A stretch of 64,000 bases of DNA from Flavobacterium sufflavum. Its GTDB lineage: Bacteria; Bacteroidota; Bacteroidia; Flavobacteriales; Flavobacteriaceae. Of this stretch, positions 41,377 to 51,300 are shown one piece after another. The notes below the pieces were generated by a model. That model had not been told where the DNA came from and made no database searches. It worked only from the letters and a program-made list of their open reading frames with translations. The stretch covers positions 1-64,000 of the forward strand of contig NZ_SACJ01000011.1 of the NCBI RefSeq assembly GCF_004016525.1, written 5' to 3'. Every line of letters begins with the position of its first letter. Position 1 is the first letter of the stretch. Position numbers and translations under genes: made by a program.

Positions 41377-42484
41377 TCAAATTGGCAATAATTAATTGAG
41401 CTGTTTTTTCGCTGGCTCCAGCTCCGCCTAATTTTTGTTCTAAAGCGTCGTATTTAGCCAAAAGATTTTTGCGGTATTCGGGATCCAGTATTTTATTTAA
41501 CTCCTTTTTTATGGTTTTAGTATTGCAGTTATCTTGAATTAGTTCCGTAACCACTTCTTCATCCATAATTAGATTGACTAATGAGATGTATTTTAAGGTA
41601 ATAATGCGTTTTGCAATTTGGTACGAAATCGAACTCCCTTTATAGCATACCACTTCAGGAATTTTAAAAAGAGCCGTTTCTAAAGTAGCTGTTCCAGAAG
41701 TGACTAAGGCTGCGTGAGCAATTTTTAATAAATCGTAGGTTTTATTGGAGATGAATTTAATGTTTTTATTGGTGATGAAAGTCTCGTAAAAAGCAAATTC
41801 CTGACTGGGAGCGCCAGCAATGACAAATTGATAATCAGGGAAATCATCAACTACGCTCAGCATTACCGAAAGCATTTTAGTAATTTCCTGTTTTCTACTT
41901 CCCGGAAGTAAGGCAATAATAGGTTTCTCGTCTAAATTATTTTCGGCTCTAAAAGTTACTGCTTCAATTGGTTTTAGATTTTGAATGGCATCAATCAATG
42001 GATGTCCCACAAATTCCACTGGATAATGATGTTTGTCTTCGTAGAATTTTTTTTCGAAAGGCAAAATCACATACATTTTGTCCACATCTCTTTTAATGGC
42101 TTTGATTCGGTTTTCTTTCCAGGCCCAAATTTGTGGTGAAATATAATAATGGGTTTTAATTCCAATTTCTTTAGCCCATTTGGCAATGCGCATATTAAAA
42201 CCGGGATAATCAATAAAAATAATTACATCGGGCTGAAATTTGCCAATATCTTCTTTGCAAATTTTAATATTTCCTAAGATTGTTTTCAGGTTAAACAGCA
42301 CTTCTACGAAACCCATGAAAGCCAAATCGCGGTAATGTTTGACCAAAGTACCGCCTACAGCCTGCATTAAATCACCACCCCAAAAACGGATTTCGGCATT
42401 GGGATCTTCTTTCAAAAGTGATTTCATTAAATTAGAACCATGTAAGTCACCTGATGCCTCTCCGGCTATAATGTAGTATTTCAT
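41369..42484 (-). CDS. lpxB: Lipid-A-disaccharide synthase
   Basis: 371 aa (E. coli 382). GT19 glycosyltransferase that joins UDP-2,3-diacylglucosamine and lipid X into the lipid A disaccharide at the inner membrane. Signatures: AGEASGDLHGSNLMKSL at the N-terminus, DYPGFNMRIAKWAK, YYISPQIWAWKENR, LLPGSRKQEI and TSGTATLETALF. surE is 76 bp upstream and an NlpC/P60 gene overlaps downstream. Confidence 0.97.
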   Translation of the reverse strand: MKYYIIAGEASGDLHGSNLMKSLLKEDPNAEIRFWGGDLMQAVGGTLVKHYRDLAFMGFVEVLFNLKTILGNIKICKEDIGKFQPDVIIFIDYPGFNMRIAKWAKEIGIKTHYYISPQIWAWKENRIKAIKRDVDKMYVILPFEKKFYEDKHHYPVEFVGHPLIDAIQNLKPIEAVTFRAENNLDEKPIIALLPGSRKQEITKMLSVMLSVVDDFPDYQFVIAGAPSQEFAFYETFITNKNIKFISNKTYDLLKIAHAALVTSGTATLETALFKIPEVVCYKGSSISYQIAKRIITLKYISLVNLIMDEEVVTELIQDNCNTKTIKKELNKILDPEYRKNLLAKYDALEQKLGGAGASEKTAQLIIANLNA

Positions 42485-42560
42485 TTTATACAGTTTCTTT
42501 TTTTATGCCAACCAAAATTAACCATTCCATATTGAGGAATCAAATAAAGCTAATTTTAAT

Positions 42561-43340
42561 TTATTCGTTCCAGTTCCAGGTGTTGAGTTGTTTTGTGGCA
42601 TGATATGCTGTTAAGTCAAATTGTACCGGAACAATAGAAATGTATCCGTTTTTCAATGCCCATTCATCGGTGTCTTCGCCCTGGTCCTGGTTTACAAATT
42701 CGCCCGACAACCAGTAATAATCACGTCCCTGTGGTGTTTTTCTCTTGTGGAATTTTTCCATCCAAAGTGCTTTGGCCTGACGACAAATTTTAATTCCTTT
42801 GATTTGCTCTTGTTCTAATTTTGGAAAATTAACATTCAAAACTACATCTTGCGGAAGTTTGTTTTTTAATGCTTCTAAAACTATTTTTCGAATGAAAGGT
42901 TTGATTTCTTCAAAATTGGCATTCCAGTCAAAGTCTAGAAGCGAAAAACCAATAGCTGGAATTCCTTCAATTCCAGCTTCAATTGCGGCACTCATTGTTC
43001 CCGAATAAATAACGTTTATCGAAGAATTAGAACCATGATTGATACCCGAAACACATAAATCAGGTTTCCTTTTCAGGACTTCGTTAGTGGCTATTTTTAC
43101 ACAATCAGCAGGAGTTCCTGAACAGCTGTAAATGGTAATTGTGTCGTTTTCTGTCGAAATTTTGTTGAGATACAAGGTCTCATTAGTGGTAATTGCATGT
43201 CCCATTCCGCTTTGTGGTTTGTCTGGGGCGACAACCACAATTTCTCCAATTTGAGCCATAACTTCAATTAAGGCCTTGATTCCTGGAGCAGCTACGCCAT
43301 CGTCATTAGTAATCAGTATTAAGGGTTTGGTTTTATTCAT
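42561..43340 (-). CDS. surE: 5'/3'-nucleotidase SurE
   Basis: 259 aa with the SurE N-terminus ILITNDDGVAAPGI (metal-binding D13/D14), the PDKPQSGMGHAIT loop with the conserved Ser, and SGINHGSNSSINVIYSGTM carrying the metal-ligand Asn. It dephosphorylates nucleoside monophosphates and is linked to stationary-phase survival. It is the first gene of the minus-strand run with lpxB and the NlpC/P60 gene. Confidence 0.96.
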   Translation of the reverse strand: MNKTKPLILITNDDGVAAPGIKALIEVMAQIGEIVVVAPDKPQSGMGHAITTNETLYLNKISTENDTITIYSCSGTPADCVKIATNEVLKRKPDLCVSGINHGSNSSINVIYSGTMSAAIEAGIEGIPAIGFSLLDFDWNANFEEIKPFIRKIVLEALKNKLPQDVVLNVNFPKLEQEQIKGIKICRQAKALWMEKFHKRKTPQGRDYYWLSGEFVNQDQGEDTDEWALKNGYISIVPVQFDLTAYHATKQLNTWNWNE

Positions 43341-43501
43341 GGCGAGTTTATTATGAGAAAAAAGGATTTTTCGAATTTATAAATAGATGAAATACTACTT
43401 TTTTTAAACAAAGTAAACAAATTTTATTTAGTTGCATGATTATTGTGATTAAGAAAAAAACAATTTTATATCTTTAACAAAAAATTATGCAGGGCTTGTC
43501 A

Positions 43502-43530
43502 TTGTTGACTTGGTTTTTCCCGTAACTTAG
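43502..43530 (+). promoter_or_regulatory. Probable promoter of the tail-specific protease gene
   Basis: TTG (43502-43504), 18 bp, TAACTTAG (43523-43530), one mismatch to TAnnTTTG. The predicted start near 43535 leaves only about 10 nt before the ATG at 43545 and about 30 nt before the ATG at 43566, which favours the second. Confidence 0.45.
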
Positions 43531-43544
43531 TTTAAAAATTTTGG

Positions 43545-45815
43545 ATGAATACTATTATTAGTCTTATGAAGAGAAATTATAAAATACTTCTTGCCGTTGT
43601 TTTTTTATCGGTAACACTGTTTGCATTTAAATTAAAGTCGGCTTCTGAGGCTGATCCTGATAAAGATAAATTACTTTTAGAATTATTGACTTTTGTACTT
43701 GAAAAAGGACATTATAATCCTGCCACTATTGATGATAATCTTTCTAAGGGAATTTACAAAGATTACATTCAGGCCTTAGATCCATCAAAGCGTTTCTTTT
43801 TACAATCGGATATTGATGAGTTTTCGAAGTATGAATTAGAGTTAGACGATGAGTTAATTAATAAAGATTTGACCTTTTTTAATTTGACTTATGAGCGTTT
43901 GATGCAAAGAATGAAGGAAAGTCAAGGCTTGTATAAAGAGATTTTAAAAACTCCTTTTGATTATACTGTAGATGAAAGTTTTAATACGGATTATGAAAAA
44001 GCACCTTATGCTAAAACTAATGCCGAATTAAAAGAACGTTGGAGAAAACAATTAAAATTGACAACTCTTTCTTCATTGACGGATCGTTTAAAAATGCAGG
44101 AAAACAAAGGGAAAGTTTCTAATGATGCGACTTCAATTCCGTTAAACCCTTTAGAAGAAGTTGAAGACAATGCAGTGGAAACAACTAAAAAAGAAGTTTC
44201 TAAGGAGGATAGTAAGCCAAAATCGTTTGAAGAATTAGAAAAAAGTACGCGTGAAAGTACTTCTAAATCTTTGGATGAATATTTTGGGTTTATGAAAGAT
44301 TTAGATCGTAATGATTGGTTTTCGGTTTATATTAATTCTATTACAGCTCGTTTTGATCCTCATACTAATTATTTTGCGCCAGAAGAAAAAGAGCGTTTTG
44401 ATGTAAGTATTAGCGGAACATTGGAAGGTATTGGTGCCCGTTTGCAAAAGAAAAACGAGTATACTGAAATTTCTGAATTGATTTCGGGAGGACCAGCCTG
44501 GAGAGGAAAACAATTAGAAGCTGGGGATTTGGTTATGAAAGTAGCCCAGGGAAATGCTGAGCCAGTTGATGTTGTAGGAATGCGTCTTGATGATGTAGTG
44601 AAGAAAATCAAAGGTCCAAAAGGTACTGAAGTACGTTTAACTATTAAAAAAGTTGATGGGACAATTAAAGTAATTTCAATTATCAGAGATATTGTTGAAA
44701 TTGAAGAAACTTATGCTAAATCAAGTATCGTTAATAAAAACGGATTGAAATACGGAATCATTTATTTGCCTAAATTTTATATCAACTTTGAAAACAAAGA
44801 CGGTAGAGACGCAGGTAAAGATATTGCTTTAGAAGTAGAGAGATTAAAACAGGCTAAGGTAGATGGAATTGTTTTAGACGTTCGTGATGATGGTGGTGGA
44901 TCTTTGTCTACAGTTGTGGATATTGCGGGATTGTTTATTGAGCAAGGGCCAATTGTTCAGATTAAATCAGCTGGAAGAAAGAAAGAAGTTTTGTATGATA
45001 AGGACAAAAAAATAGAGTGGGACGGGCCTTTAGTAATTATGGTAAACAGTTTTTCTGCTTCTGCTTCAGAGATTTTAGCAGCGGCAATTCAAGACTATAA
45101 ACGTGGAGTTATTATTGGTAGCAAACAGACCTATGGAAAAGGAACAGTTCAAAATGTAATCGATTTGAATCAGTTTGTACGTAGCAATGAATTAGGCGAT
45201 TTAGGAGCGCTTAAAACAACTACTCAAAAATTTTATAGAATCAATGGTGGTTCTACACAATTAGAAGGTGTGAGCAGTGATGTGGTGATGCCGGATCGTT
45301 ATTCTTATTTGAAAATGGGAGAACGCGATGTAGAAAATGCTATGCCTTGGGATAAAATAGATCCTGCTGATTATACAGTTTGGAAAAATAACGCCAATTT
45401 TGCTAAAGCTATTTTACAAAGTAAAGAACGTATTGCTGCTAATCCACAGTTTAAATTGATTGAGGAAAATGCAAAATGGATTGATACCAGAAGCGAGGAA
45501 AATGAATATAGTTTAAACATTGATAAGTTTAGAAAAGCTCAAACTGCGATTGAAGAGAAAGCTAAAAAATTCAAACCTATTTTTGATTATAAAAATGAAT
45601 TGAAGTTTACTTCCTTGCCTTATGAAATGGAGCAAATAACTAAGGACAATGTTTTGAAAGAAAAGAGAGATCGTTGGCACGAAAGTTTGTCTAAAGATAT
45701 TTATGTGGAAGAGGCGTTGAATGTTTTGGATGATTTGCAAACTAAAGTGAATTTGAAGAATACTGCACTTCCGGTAAGTAAATTAAAAAAAGAAAAGTTG
45801 GCTAAAACATTTTAG
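43545..45815 (+). CDS. Tail-specific (C-terminal processing) protease
   Basis: 756 aa from 43545, or 749 from the in-frame ATG at 43566, which gives a better signal anchor (RNYKILLAVVFLSVTLFAF). Order: N-terminal helical domain (TSP_NTD), a PDZ domain at about 290-380 (GTLEGIGARLQKK), the S41 protease with catalytic S506 (SFSASASEI) and K532 (TYGKGTVQ), and a C-terminal DUF3340 domain. The Ser-Lys spacing of 26 is one more than in E. coli Tsp/Prc. It degrades periplasmic proteins and may tune cell-wall hydrolases. A terminator follows. Confidence 0.95.
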   Translation: MNTIISLMKRNYKILLAVVFLSVTLFAFKLKSASEADPDKDKLLLELLTFVLEKGHYNPATIDDNLSKGIYKDYIQALDPSKRFFLQSDIDEFSKYELELDDELINKDLTFFNLTYERLMQRMKESQGLYKEILKTPFDYTVDESFNTDYEKAPYAKTNAELKERWRKQLKLTTLSSLTDRLKMQENKGKVSNDATSIPLNPLEEVEDNAVETTKKEVSKEDSKPKSFEELEKSTRESTSKSLDEYFGFMKDLDRNDWFSVYINSITARFDPHTNYFAPEEKERFDVSISGTLEGIGARLQKKNEYTEISELISGGPAWRGKQLEAGDLVMKVAQGNAEPVDVVGMRLDDVVKKIKGPKGTEVRLTIKKVDGTIKVISIIRDIVEIEETYAKSSIVNKNGLKYGIIYLPKFYINFENKDGRDAGKDIALEVERLKQAKVDGIVLDVRDDGGGSLSTVVDIAGLFIEQGPIVQIKSAGRKKEVLYDKDKKIEWDGPLVIMVNSFSASASEILAAAIQDYKRGVIIGSKQTYGKGTVQNVIDLNQFVRSNELGDLGALKTTTQKFYRINGGSTQLEGVSSDVVMPDRYSYLKMGERDVENAMPWDKIDPADYTVWKNNANFAKAILQSKERIAANPQFKLIEENAKWIDTRSEENEYSLNIDKFRKAQTAIEEKAKKFKPIFDYKNELKFTSLPYEMEQITKDNVLKEKRDRWHESLSKDIYVEEALNVLDDLQTKVNLKNTALPVSKLKKEKLAKTF

Positions 45816-45840
45816 AAAACTTTTAGCGATAAAGGAAAAC

Positions 45841-45877
45841 CGCTCTGGGAATTAATTTAATTTTCAGAGCGTTTTTT
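45841..45877 (+). terminator. Intrinsic terminator after the protease gene
   Basis: CGCTCTG / CAGAGCG stem (7 bp, 17-nt AT-rich loop) followed by T6. Confidence 0.8.
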
Positions 45878-45892
45878 ATTAAAATTAATCCA

Positions 45893-46675
45893 ATGAATAG
45901 TAGAATTTTTTTGAGTACAATTGTTTTAGGAGTTGTTTTTTTGAGTTCGACAAATGTAGAAGTGCAAAATTCTGATTCGAATAAAACTAATAAAGATTTG
46001 AATTTCTATTTGCCTACATCGACTACTTCGCAAATTGTAAAGCATCGATATTATACTTTATCATATAACGAAAAAGCAGAACAGGCAGAGTGGGTGGCTT
46101 ATGAGTTAAAGAAGGATTATATCAAAAGGAGCGATTTTAAACGTCCTTTTTTTATTGAAGATCCAAAGGTGACAACTCAATCAGCCGATTGGAGAAACTA
46201 TAAAAAATCAGGTTATGATAAAGGGCATTTATGTCCGGCTGCCGATATGGAATTTAATATAAACGCTTATAACGATACTTTTTTTACTTCAAATATAAGT
46301 CCGCAAAATCGTGATTTTAACGGCGGTATTTGGAACAGATTAGAACAAAAAACTCGCTTTTGGGCTGTTAAGTATGATGGTCTGTTCGTGGTTACAGGTG
46401 GTGTTTTAAAAGGCAATTTGGAATCAATTGGTAAAGAAGATGTTCTTGTTCCGAAATACTTTTATAAAGTCTTGCTTAGCAACTCAAATGGGAATTACAA
46501 GATGATTGCTTTCTTGGTGCCCAATGAAAAAAGTAGCAAAGCCATTTTTGAATATGTAGTTTCCGTTGATAAATTAGAATCGATTACTGGAATTGATTTT
46601 TTTCCTAGGCTGGAAGATCGATTAGAAAATAGCTTAGAGAAGAATGTGAATTTGAATTCCTGGCTTTCAAAATAG
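45893..46675 (+). CDS. Exported DNA/RNA non-specific endonuclease
   Basis: 260 aa of the beta-beta-alpha-Me nuclease (NUC1/Serratia nuclease) family. A signal peptide covers about 1-22. The DRGH-type motif appears as DKGHLCPAAD with general base H112, and the metal-binding N148 lies in IWNRLEQKTR after NISPQNRDFNGG. Arg to Lys in the DRGH motif is seen in some family members. It probably degrades extracellular nucleic acid for nutrients. Its 3' end lies 20 bp from the converging rodA. Confidence 0.93.
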   Translation: MNSRIFLSTIVLGVVFLSSTNVEVQNSDSNKTNKDLNFYLPTSTTSQIVKHRYYTLSYNEKAEQAEWVAYELKKDYIKRSDFKRPFFIEDPKVTTQSADWRNYKKSGYDKGHLCPAADMEFNINAYNDTFFTSNISPQNRDFNGGIWNRLEQKTRFWAVKYDGLFVVTGGVLKGNLESIGKEDVLVPKYFYKVLLSNSNGNYKMIAFLVPNEKSSKAIFEYVVSVDKLESITGIDFFPRLEDRLENSLEKNVNLNSWLSK

Positions 46676-46695
46676 ATTTGTTAGCCAAGAAATAA

Positions 46696-47928
46696 TTACC
46701 ATTCGTTTACCTTATTAGCGTCCATTTTAAGGAATATAAAAAGTAAAATTGTAAATCCCCACAGACCGGAACCACCATACGAAAAGAAAGGCAACGGTAC
46801 ACCAATAGTCGGGAAAATTCCAATTACCATAGCGATATTTACAAAGAAGTGGATGAATAAAATTCCGGCGGTACAATAACCGTATACTCTACTGAATTTT
46901 GTTTTTTGTCTCTCTGCTAAAAAAATAATTCTTAGAAATAAGGTTACAAATAACCCAATTACAACTAATGAACCTATAAAGCCCCATTCTTCACCTACAG
47001 TGGTAAAGATATAATCGGTGTGCTGTTCAGGGACAAAACCTCCCTTAGTTTGTGTTCCTTCGAGAAAGCCTTTCCCAAATAACCCACCTGATCCAATGGC
47101 AATTTCAGATTGATTGGTGTTATAACCAATACCTTTTAAATCGACGGTTTTACCAAGTAAGATGTTAAAACGATCCCTGTGGTGTTGTTTAAAAACATTT
47201 TCGAAAACATAGTTTACTGACAAGACGAAACCTGAAATAAGTACAAATATAATACTGCTAGCTATAATGTTTCTATCGGCTAATCTTGACCTCCAATAAA
47301 CAAGAAGTATGCCTATTAAAGCCATTAATATAACATATTGTGGTTCGAATATTAAGGTGAATACAAATAAGGTGATAGCTATAAATCCGGTCCAGATGTA
47401 CCAGGCCGGTAAACCTTCGCGATACAAAACAATTAGGAAAATGGTATAGATTAATGCACTCCCGGGGTCATGAGGAATTATCAGCAATATAGGTAAGCCT
47501 AAGATAGCAAGAACCTGCATTTGCTTGTTGGTGTCTTTTAAATTGATCTGGCTATCACTTAAATATTTGGCAATTGCCAATGCTGTTGCTGTTTTTACAA
47601 ATTCAGATGGCTGTAAACCAAAGGATCCAAATGAATACCAGTTAGTTTGTCCTTTAATTGTTTTACCAAAAACAAATAAACCTGCAAGTGATAGTAAACC
47701 TATGATATAAATAACACTGGCATATTTTTCATAAAATTTAGCATCGACAGATACGATTACGAAAATCAAAGGAATTGTTAATGCAATAAATATTAATTGC
47801 TTTTGAAAAGTGTCTTCAAGAGATGATAGAGACGAAGAATAGATATTCAACCATCCTAAAATCACCAAGGTGCTATAAATAATAACACATATCCAGTCAA
47901 TATTTTTTTTTACACTTTGATTTTTCAT
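46696..47928 (-). CDS. rodA: Rod-shape SEDS glycosyltransferase RodA
   Basis: 410 aa with about ten TM helices. SEDS signatures are present: FGLQPSEFVKTATALAIAKYL, PHDPGSALIY with the catalytic Asp, and the C-terminal IGVPLPFFSYGGSG. It polymerises glycan strands of peptidoglycan together with the PBP2 encoded 15 bp upstream. Last gene of the mreB-mreC-mreD-mrdA-rodA series. Confidence 0.97.
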   Translation of the reverse strand: MKNQSVKKNIDWICVIIYSTLVILGWLNIYSSSLSSLEDTFQKQLIFIALTIPLIFVIVSVDAKFYEKYASVIYIIGLLSLAGLFVFGKTIKGQTNWYSFGSFGLQPSEFVKTATALAIAKYLSDSQINLKDTNKQMQVLAILGLPILLIIPHDPGSALIYTIFLIVLYREGLPAWYIWTGFIAITLFVFTLIFEPQYVILMALIGILLVYWRSRLADRNIIASSIIFVLISGFVLSVNYVFENVFKQHHRDRFNILLGKTVDLKGIGYNTNQSEIAIGSGGLFGKGFLEGTQTKGGFVPEQHTDYIFTTVGEEWGFIGSLVVIGLFVTLFLRIIFLAERQKTKFSRVYGYCTAGILFIHFFVNIAMVIGIFPTIGVPLPFFSYGGSGLWGFTILLFIFLKMDANKVNEW

Positions 47929-47943
47929 CAGTAAATGAATCTC

Positions 47944-49884
47944 TTAATTAGTTTTTTTCTTAGTAGTATCTATTGCCGAATTTGTTTTAACTTCGTTGTA
48001 TTTGCGTATCGAATCTTTTGGTGTGGTTTCAATAGTGCTAGCTTCTTTCATTCCGCCTAATTTAGCATATTCGTCCCTTAAGCTTTTTTCAAGAATTCTT
48101 TTTTCTAAATCAGTTCTGGTGATTTTTTTTCTCAAATATTTCTCAATCATCAAACTCGCTATTGGACCCGCTATCGAAGCTCCAAATCCTCCGTTTTCAA
48201 CAAGAACTGCAATGGCAATTTTCGGATTGTCTTTTGGTGCAAATGCCACAAAGATAGAGTGATCTTCTAGTTGTACTTTTTTACCTCCGATTCTTGCAAA
48301 GTTTTCAGCCGTTCCTGTTTTTCCACAAATATCAATTCCATCAACTCTAAGTCCTCTTGCGGTTCCTAAGTTGTATACATCGAATAATCCGCTTATTATA
48401 GGGTCGAAATATTTTTTATCAATAGTTGCTTTGTGTTTAACTTTGAATTTTGGATCAATTTGTTCTCCTTTTATTTTCTTAATAATATGAGGAGTGTAAT
48501 AATAACCTTTGTTAGCAATGGTGGCCATCATATTAGCAAGTTGAATTGGAGTTGCCAAAACTTCCCCTTGTCCAATAGCATTCGAAACAATGGCGGTGCT
48601 TCTCCATCCTCCGTTAGGATAAATACGTTTGTAGGTTTTTGAGGTCGGAATGCTTCCTTTTCTTCCTGTTGGTAAGTCATAGCCCATAAATTGGCCAAGA
48701 CCAAAACTCTTAACGTGACTGCTCCAAACGTCAACTGCATAAGCAGGTTTTACATACTTATTAATGGTTCGCATATAAGCTGTTCCAAAATAAGCATTAC
48801 AGGATTCGTATATTCCGCGATGCAATTGCAAAGCACCTCCATGACAGTGACATCTCATAAATCGTCCTCTGGCATAACTGAAACCATGGTGACAAAAAAC
48901 GGTGGTTTGCTCATCGATGGCACCTTCTTGCAGGGCTACTAATCCGGTAAGTAGTTTAAATGGAGATCCTGGAGGGTATTCGGCTAATAAACCTCTGTCG
49001 TATAATGGTTTTGCAATCGAATCGTGATACAAAAGCGTATAGTTTTTAGAACGCTGTCTGCCTACCAAAATTCCCGGATCATAAGACGGAGCAGTAACTA
49101 ATGCTAGAATTTCTCCTGTTTTTGGTTCTATAGCTACAATACCTCCTCTTTTGTTAACCATCAATTGTTCTCCATAGCGTTGGATTTCGGCATCAATGGT
49201 TAGATTGATGTCTTCTCCCTGTACGGAAATGGTATCGTATTTACCGTTTTTATAAGAGCCTATTTCACGGTTGTATTTGTCTTTTTGGAAATATTTAACT
49301 CCTTTTATTCCGCGTAAAATTTCTTCGTAGTATTCTTCGACTCCTTGTTTTCCTATTAAATCGCCACTTTTATAATATGGATTTTTTTCAATGATTTTGT
49401 CATTTACCTGAACTATAGAACCAAAGATATTAGCGCCAAAATCTACTTCGTAATCACGTAGTGAACGTTTTTGGACATAAAAACCTTCAAACTTTCTGAT
49501 TTTTTCCTGAAAAGCGGCATATTCGCTTTTGTTTAATTGCGCTAAGAAAACTGAAGGCAGTCGCGGACTATAGATTTTAGCTTTGGCTATTTTTTTTAAA
49601 AAATCTTCTTTCGTAATATCTAATAACTGGCAAAATTCTAAGGTGTCTAAATTCTTTATATCCCTTGGAATGACCATGATGTCATAAGAAGCCTGGTTAG
49701 CTACTAAAAGTTTCCCGTTTCTATCGTAGATATAGCCTCTTTCAGGATATTCGTATTGTATTTTAATAGCGTTGTTTTCTGATTTTAATTTGAAAGTATC
49801 ATTAATTACCTGCAAATAAAAAATCCGAATTAGTAGCAAGGATGCTGCAACAATAATGATAGAAGGCAGCAGAAGTTTTCTCAT
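47944..49884 (-). CDS. mrdA: Penicillin-binding protein 2
   Basis: 646 aa class B transpeptidase. One N-terminal TM helix (about 5-22), a PBP dimer/pedestal region (RGYIYDRNGKLLVAN), and the transpeptidase domain with nucleophile S307 in YPPGSPFKLL, the SxN motif in YESCNAYF, and KTG in CGKTGTAEN. The SPFK form of the SxxK motif is a mild variant of the common STFK. It crosslinks lateral-wall peptidoglycan with RodA. mreD overlaps its start by 4 bp. Confidence 0.97.
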   Translation of the reverse strand: MRKLLLPSIIIVAASLLLIRIFYLQVINDTFKLKSENNAIKIQYEYPERGYIYDRNGKLLVANQASYDIMVIPRDIKNLDTLEFCQLLDITKEDFLKKIAKAKIYSPRLPSVFLAQLNKSEYAAFQEKIRKFEGFYVQKRSLRDYEVDFGANIFGSIVQVNDKIIEKNPYYKSGDLIGKQGVEEYYEEILRGIKGVKYFQKDKYNREIGSYKNGKYDTISVQGEDINLTIDAEIQRYGEQLMVNKRGGIVAIEPKTGEILALVTAPSYDPGILVGRQRSKNYTLLYHDSIAKPLYDRGLLAEYPPGSPFKLLTGLVALQEGAIDEQTTVFCHHGFSYARGRFMRCHCHGGALQLHRGIYESCNAYFGTAYMRTINKYVKPAYAVDVWSSHVKSFGLGQFMGYDLPTGRKGSIPTSKTYKRIYPNGGWRSTAIVSNAIGQGEVLATPIQLANMMATIANKGYYYTPHIIKKIKGEQIDPKFKVKHKATIDKKYFDPIISGLFDVYNLGTARGLRVDGIDICGKTGTAENFARIGGKKVQLEDHSIFVAFAPKDNPKIAIAVLVENGGFGASIAGPIASLMIEKYLRKKITRTDLEKRILEKSLRDEYAKLGGMKEASTIETTPKDSIRKYNEVKTNSAIDTTKKKTN

Positions 49885-50387
49885 CGTTTGTTAGGCTTAA
49901 TAAGATATATTATTATAATACAACTAATGATTGTGAATATGGTACTCAGTAAGGTTCTGATTAGAATATCGAAAATGAAAGTCACTTGAAAAGCTTCTAA
50001 TATGAACAGCGTAAAATGATGTATTACAACTGCCAGAAGTATAAATGAAAATCGTTCGGGAGTTATGGATTCGTTTAGTTTTATGGTTTGGTATTCGTAA
50101 CTGACACCAAATGCAAATTTAAATAGATAAGGTCTGTAATAGGCTAAAATTAAACAGGCTGTGGTATGGATTCCGCCAGAGTTGGAAAATAAATCCATAA
50201 TCAAACCCAGTAAAAAACTACTTATTATTAAAGTTGGTTTATTGGAGTTTACAGGGTATAAAATGATAAAAAGAATATAAGGTAATGGCATTATAAAACC
50301 TAAAAAAGTCATGTTGTTGAATATGACTATTTGAAGGGTTAATAATAAAATAAACCTTAAAATATTGATGAAAAAAGTGCTACTCAT
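49881..50387 (-). CDS. mreD: Rod-shape-determining protein MreD
   Basis: 168 aa, about five hydrophobic segments, low sequence signature but correct place and size for MreD of Bacteroidota (PLPYILFIILYPV; LLGLIMDLFSNSGGIHTTA). It overlaps mreC by 8 bp upstream and mrdA by 4 bp downstream. Its role is a membrane partner of MreC in the elongasome. Confidence 0.9.
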   Translation of the reverse strand: MSSTFFINILRFILLLTLQIVIFNNMTFLGFIMPLPYILFIILYPVNSNKPTLIISSFLLGLIMDLFSNSGGIHTTACLILAYYRPYLFKFAFGVSYEYQTIKLNESITPERFSFILLAVVIHHFTLFILEAFQVTFIFDILIRTLLSTIFTIISCIIIIYLIKPNKR

Positions 50388-51207
50388 CTTTTTTAATTTC
50401 TTTTTCTAAATTATTAACTTCGTCCCTGTCTTTGCTTTTAATGATGTAAACATGACCTAAATTAGTCATATCATTAAATAGTTTAATATTTAAAACGTAA
50501 TAATTAGTTTCCTCTTCCTTGTAAACTTTGTCAACTGTTCCAATGTTTATTCCTTCAGGGAAAATTACCGATTGTCCTCCGGTTACAATTGTATCTCCTT
50601 TTCTAACTGAAGCCAGTCTGGGAACATCAACTAATTGAACATAACCAGTGCTTTTGCCATTCCAGGTTAATGAGCCAAAGTGATTTGATTTTTTGATTTT
50701 GGCATTAATCTGTGATTTAGTATTTAAGATACTTACAACAGTTGAGTATTTAGCAGAGGTTCTGTCAATAATACCAACAATACCTAAACTATTGATAACT
50801 CCCATATCTGGTTTAACCCCGTCGTTTGCGCCGGAGTTTAAAGTCAGGAAGTTTTCATGGGTATTATAAGAGTTGTGAATCACTTTTGATACTACAATGT
50901 CATCCGGGGCAACACCTTTAAGGTTCTGTGGTTTTTCTATAGTTGTGGTATCTTTAGTGTTGAAAAGGATGCTTTTAAGTCTGGCGTTTTCAAGTGCCAG
51001 AGCATCGTTTTCTGTTTTAAGATTTAAGTATTCGGTAAAGCTATTGATTTCTTCATAAACACCTCCTGTTAAGAAATTTGCAGAACTAATGATTCTGCTT
51101 TTATGAAAAGAATGAGACTGTATCGTAAGTGATAACGATATGCTTAATAACAGCAAAAACAGTATTCCAGTACTGTTTTTGAATATAAAATTAAATATTT
51201 GCTGCAT
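50380..51207 (-). CDS. mreC: Rod-shape-determining protein MreC
   Basis: 275 aa. One N-terminal TM helix (about 12-30), a coiled coil (about 60-90, LKTENDALALENARLK) and two beta-barrel-like domains (VVSKVIHNSYNTHENFLTLN; GIVGIIDRTSAKYSTVVSILN; GDTIVTGGQSVIFPEGINIG). It bridges MreB filaments to PBP2 in the periplasm. A 93-bp gap separates it from mreB; mreD overlaps it. Confidence 0.95.
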   Translation of the reverse strand: MQQIFNFIFKNSTGILFLLLLSISLSLTIQSHSFHKSRIISSANFLTGGVYEEINSFTEYLNLKTENDALALENARLKSILFNTKDTTTIEKPQNLKGVAPDDIVVSKVIHNSYNTHENFLTLNSGANDGVKPDMGVINSLGIVGIIDRTSAKYSTVVSILNTKSQINAKIKKSNHFGSLTWNGKSTGYVQLVDVPRLASVRKGDTIVTGGQSVIFPEGINIGTVDKVYKEEETNYYVLNIKLFNDMTNLGHVYIIKSKDRDEVNNLEKEIKKDE

Positions 51208-51300
51208 TCTCTTGTTTGATTATTAATTTCAGGATATGCTAATAATGTATTTCAATGTTAATCTTATAAATTATTAAGCTATAAAATTACTTTAGAAATT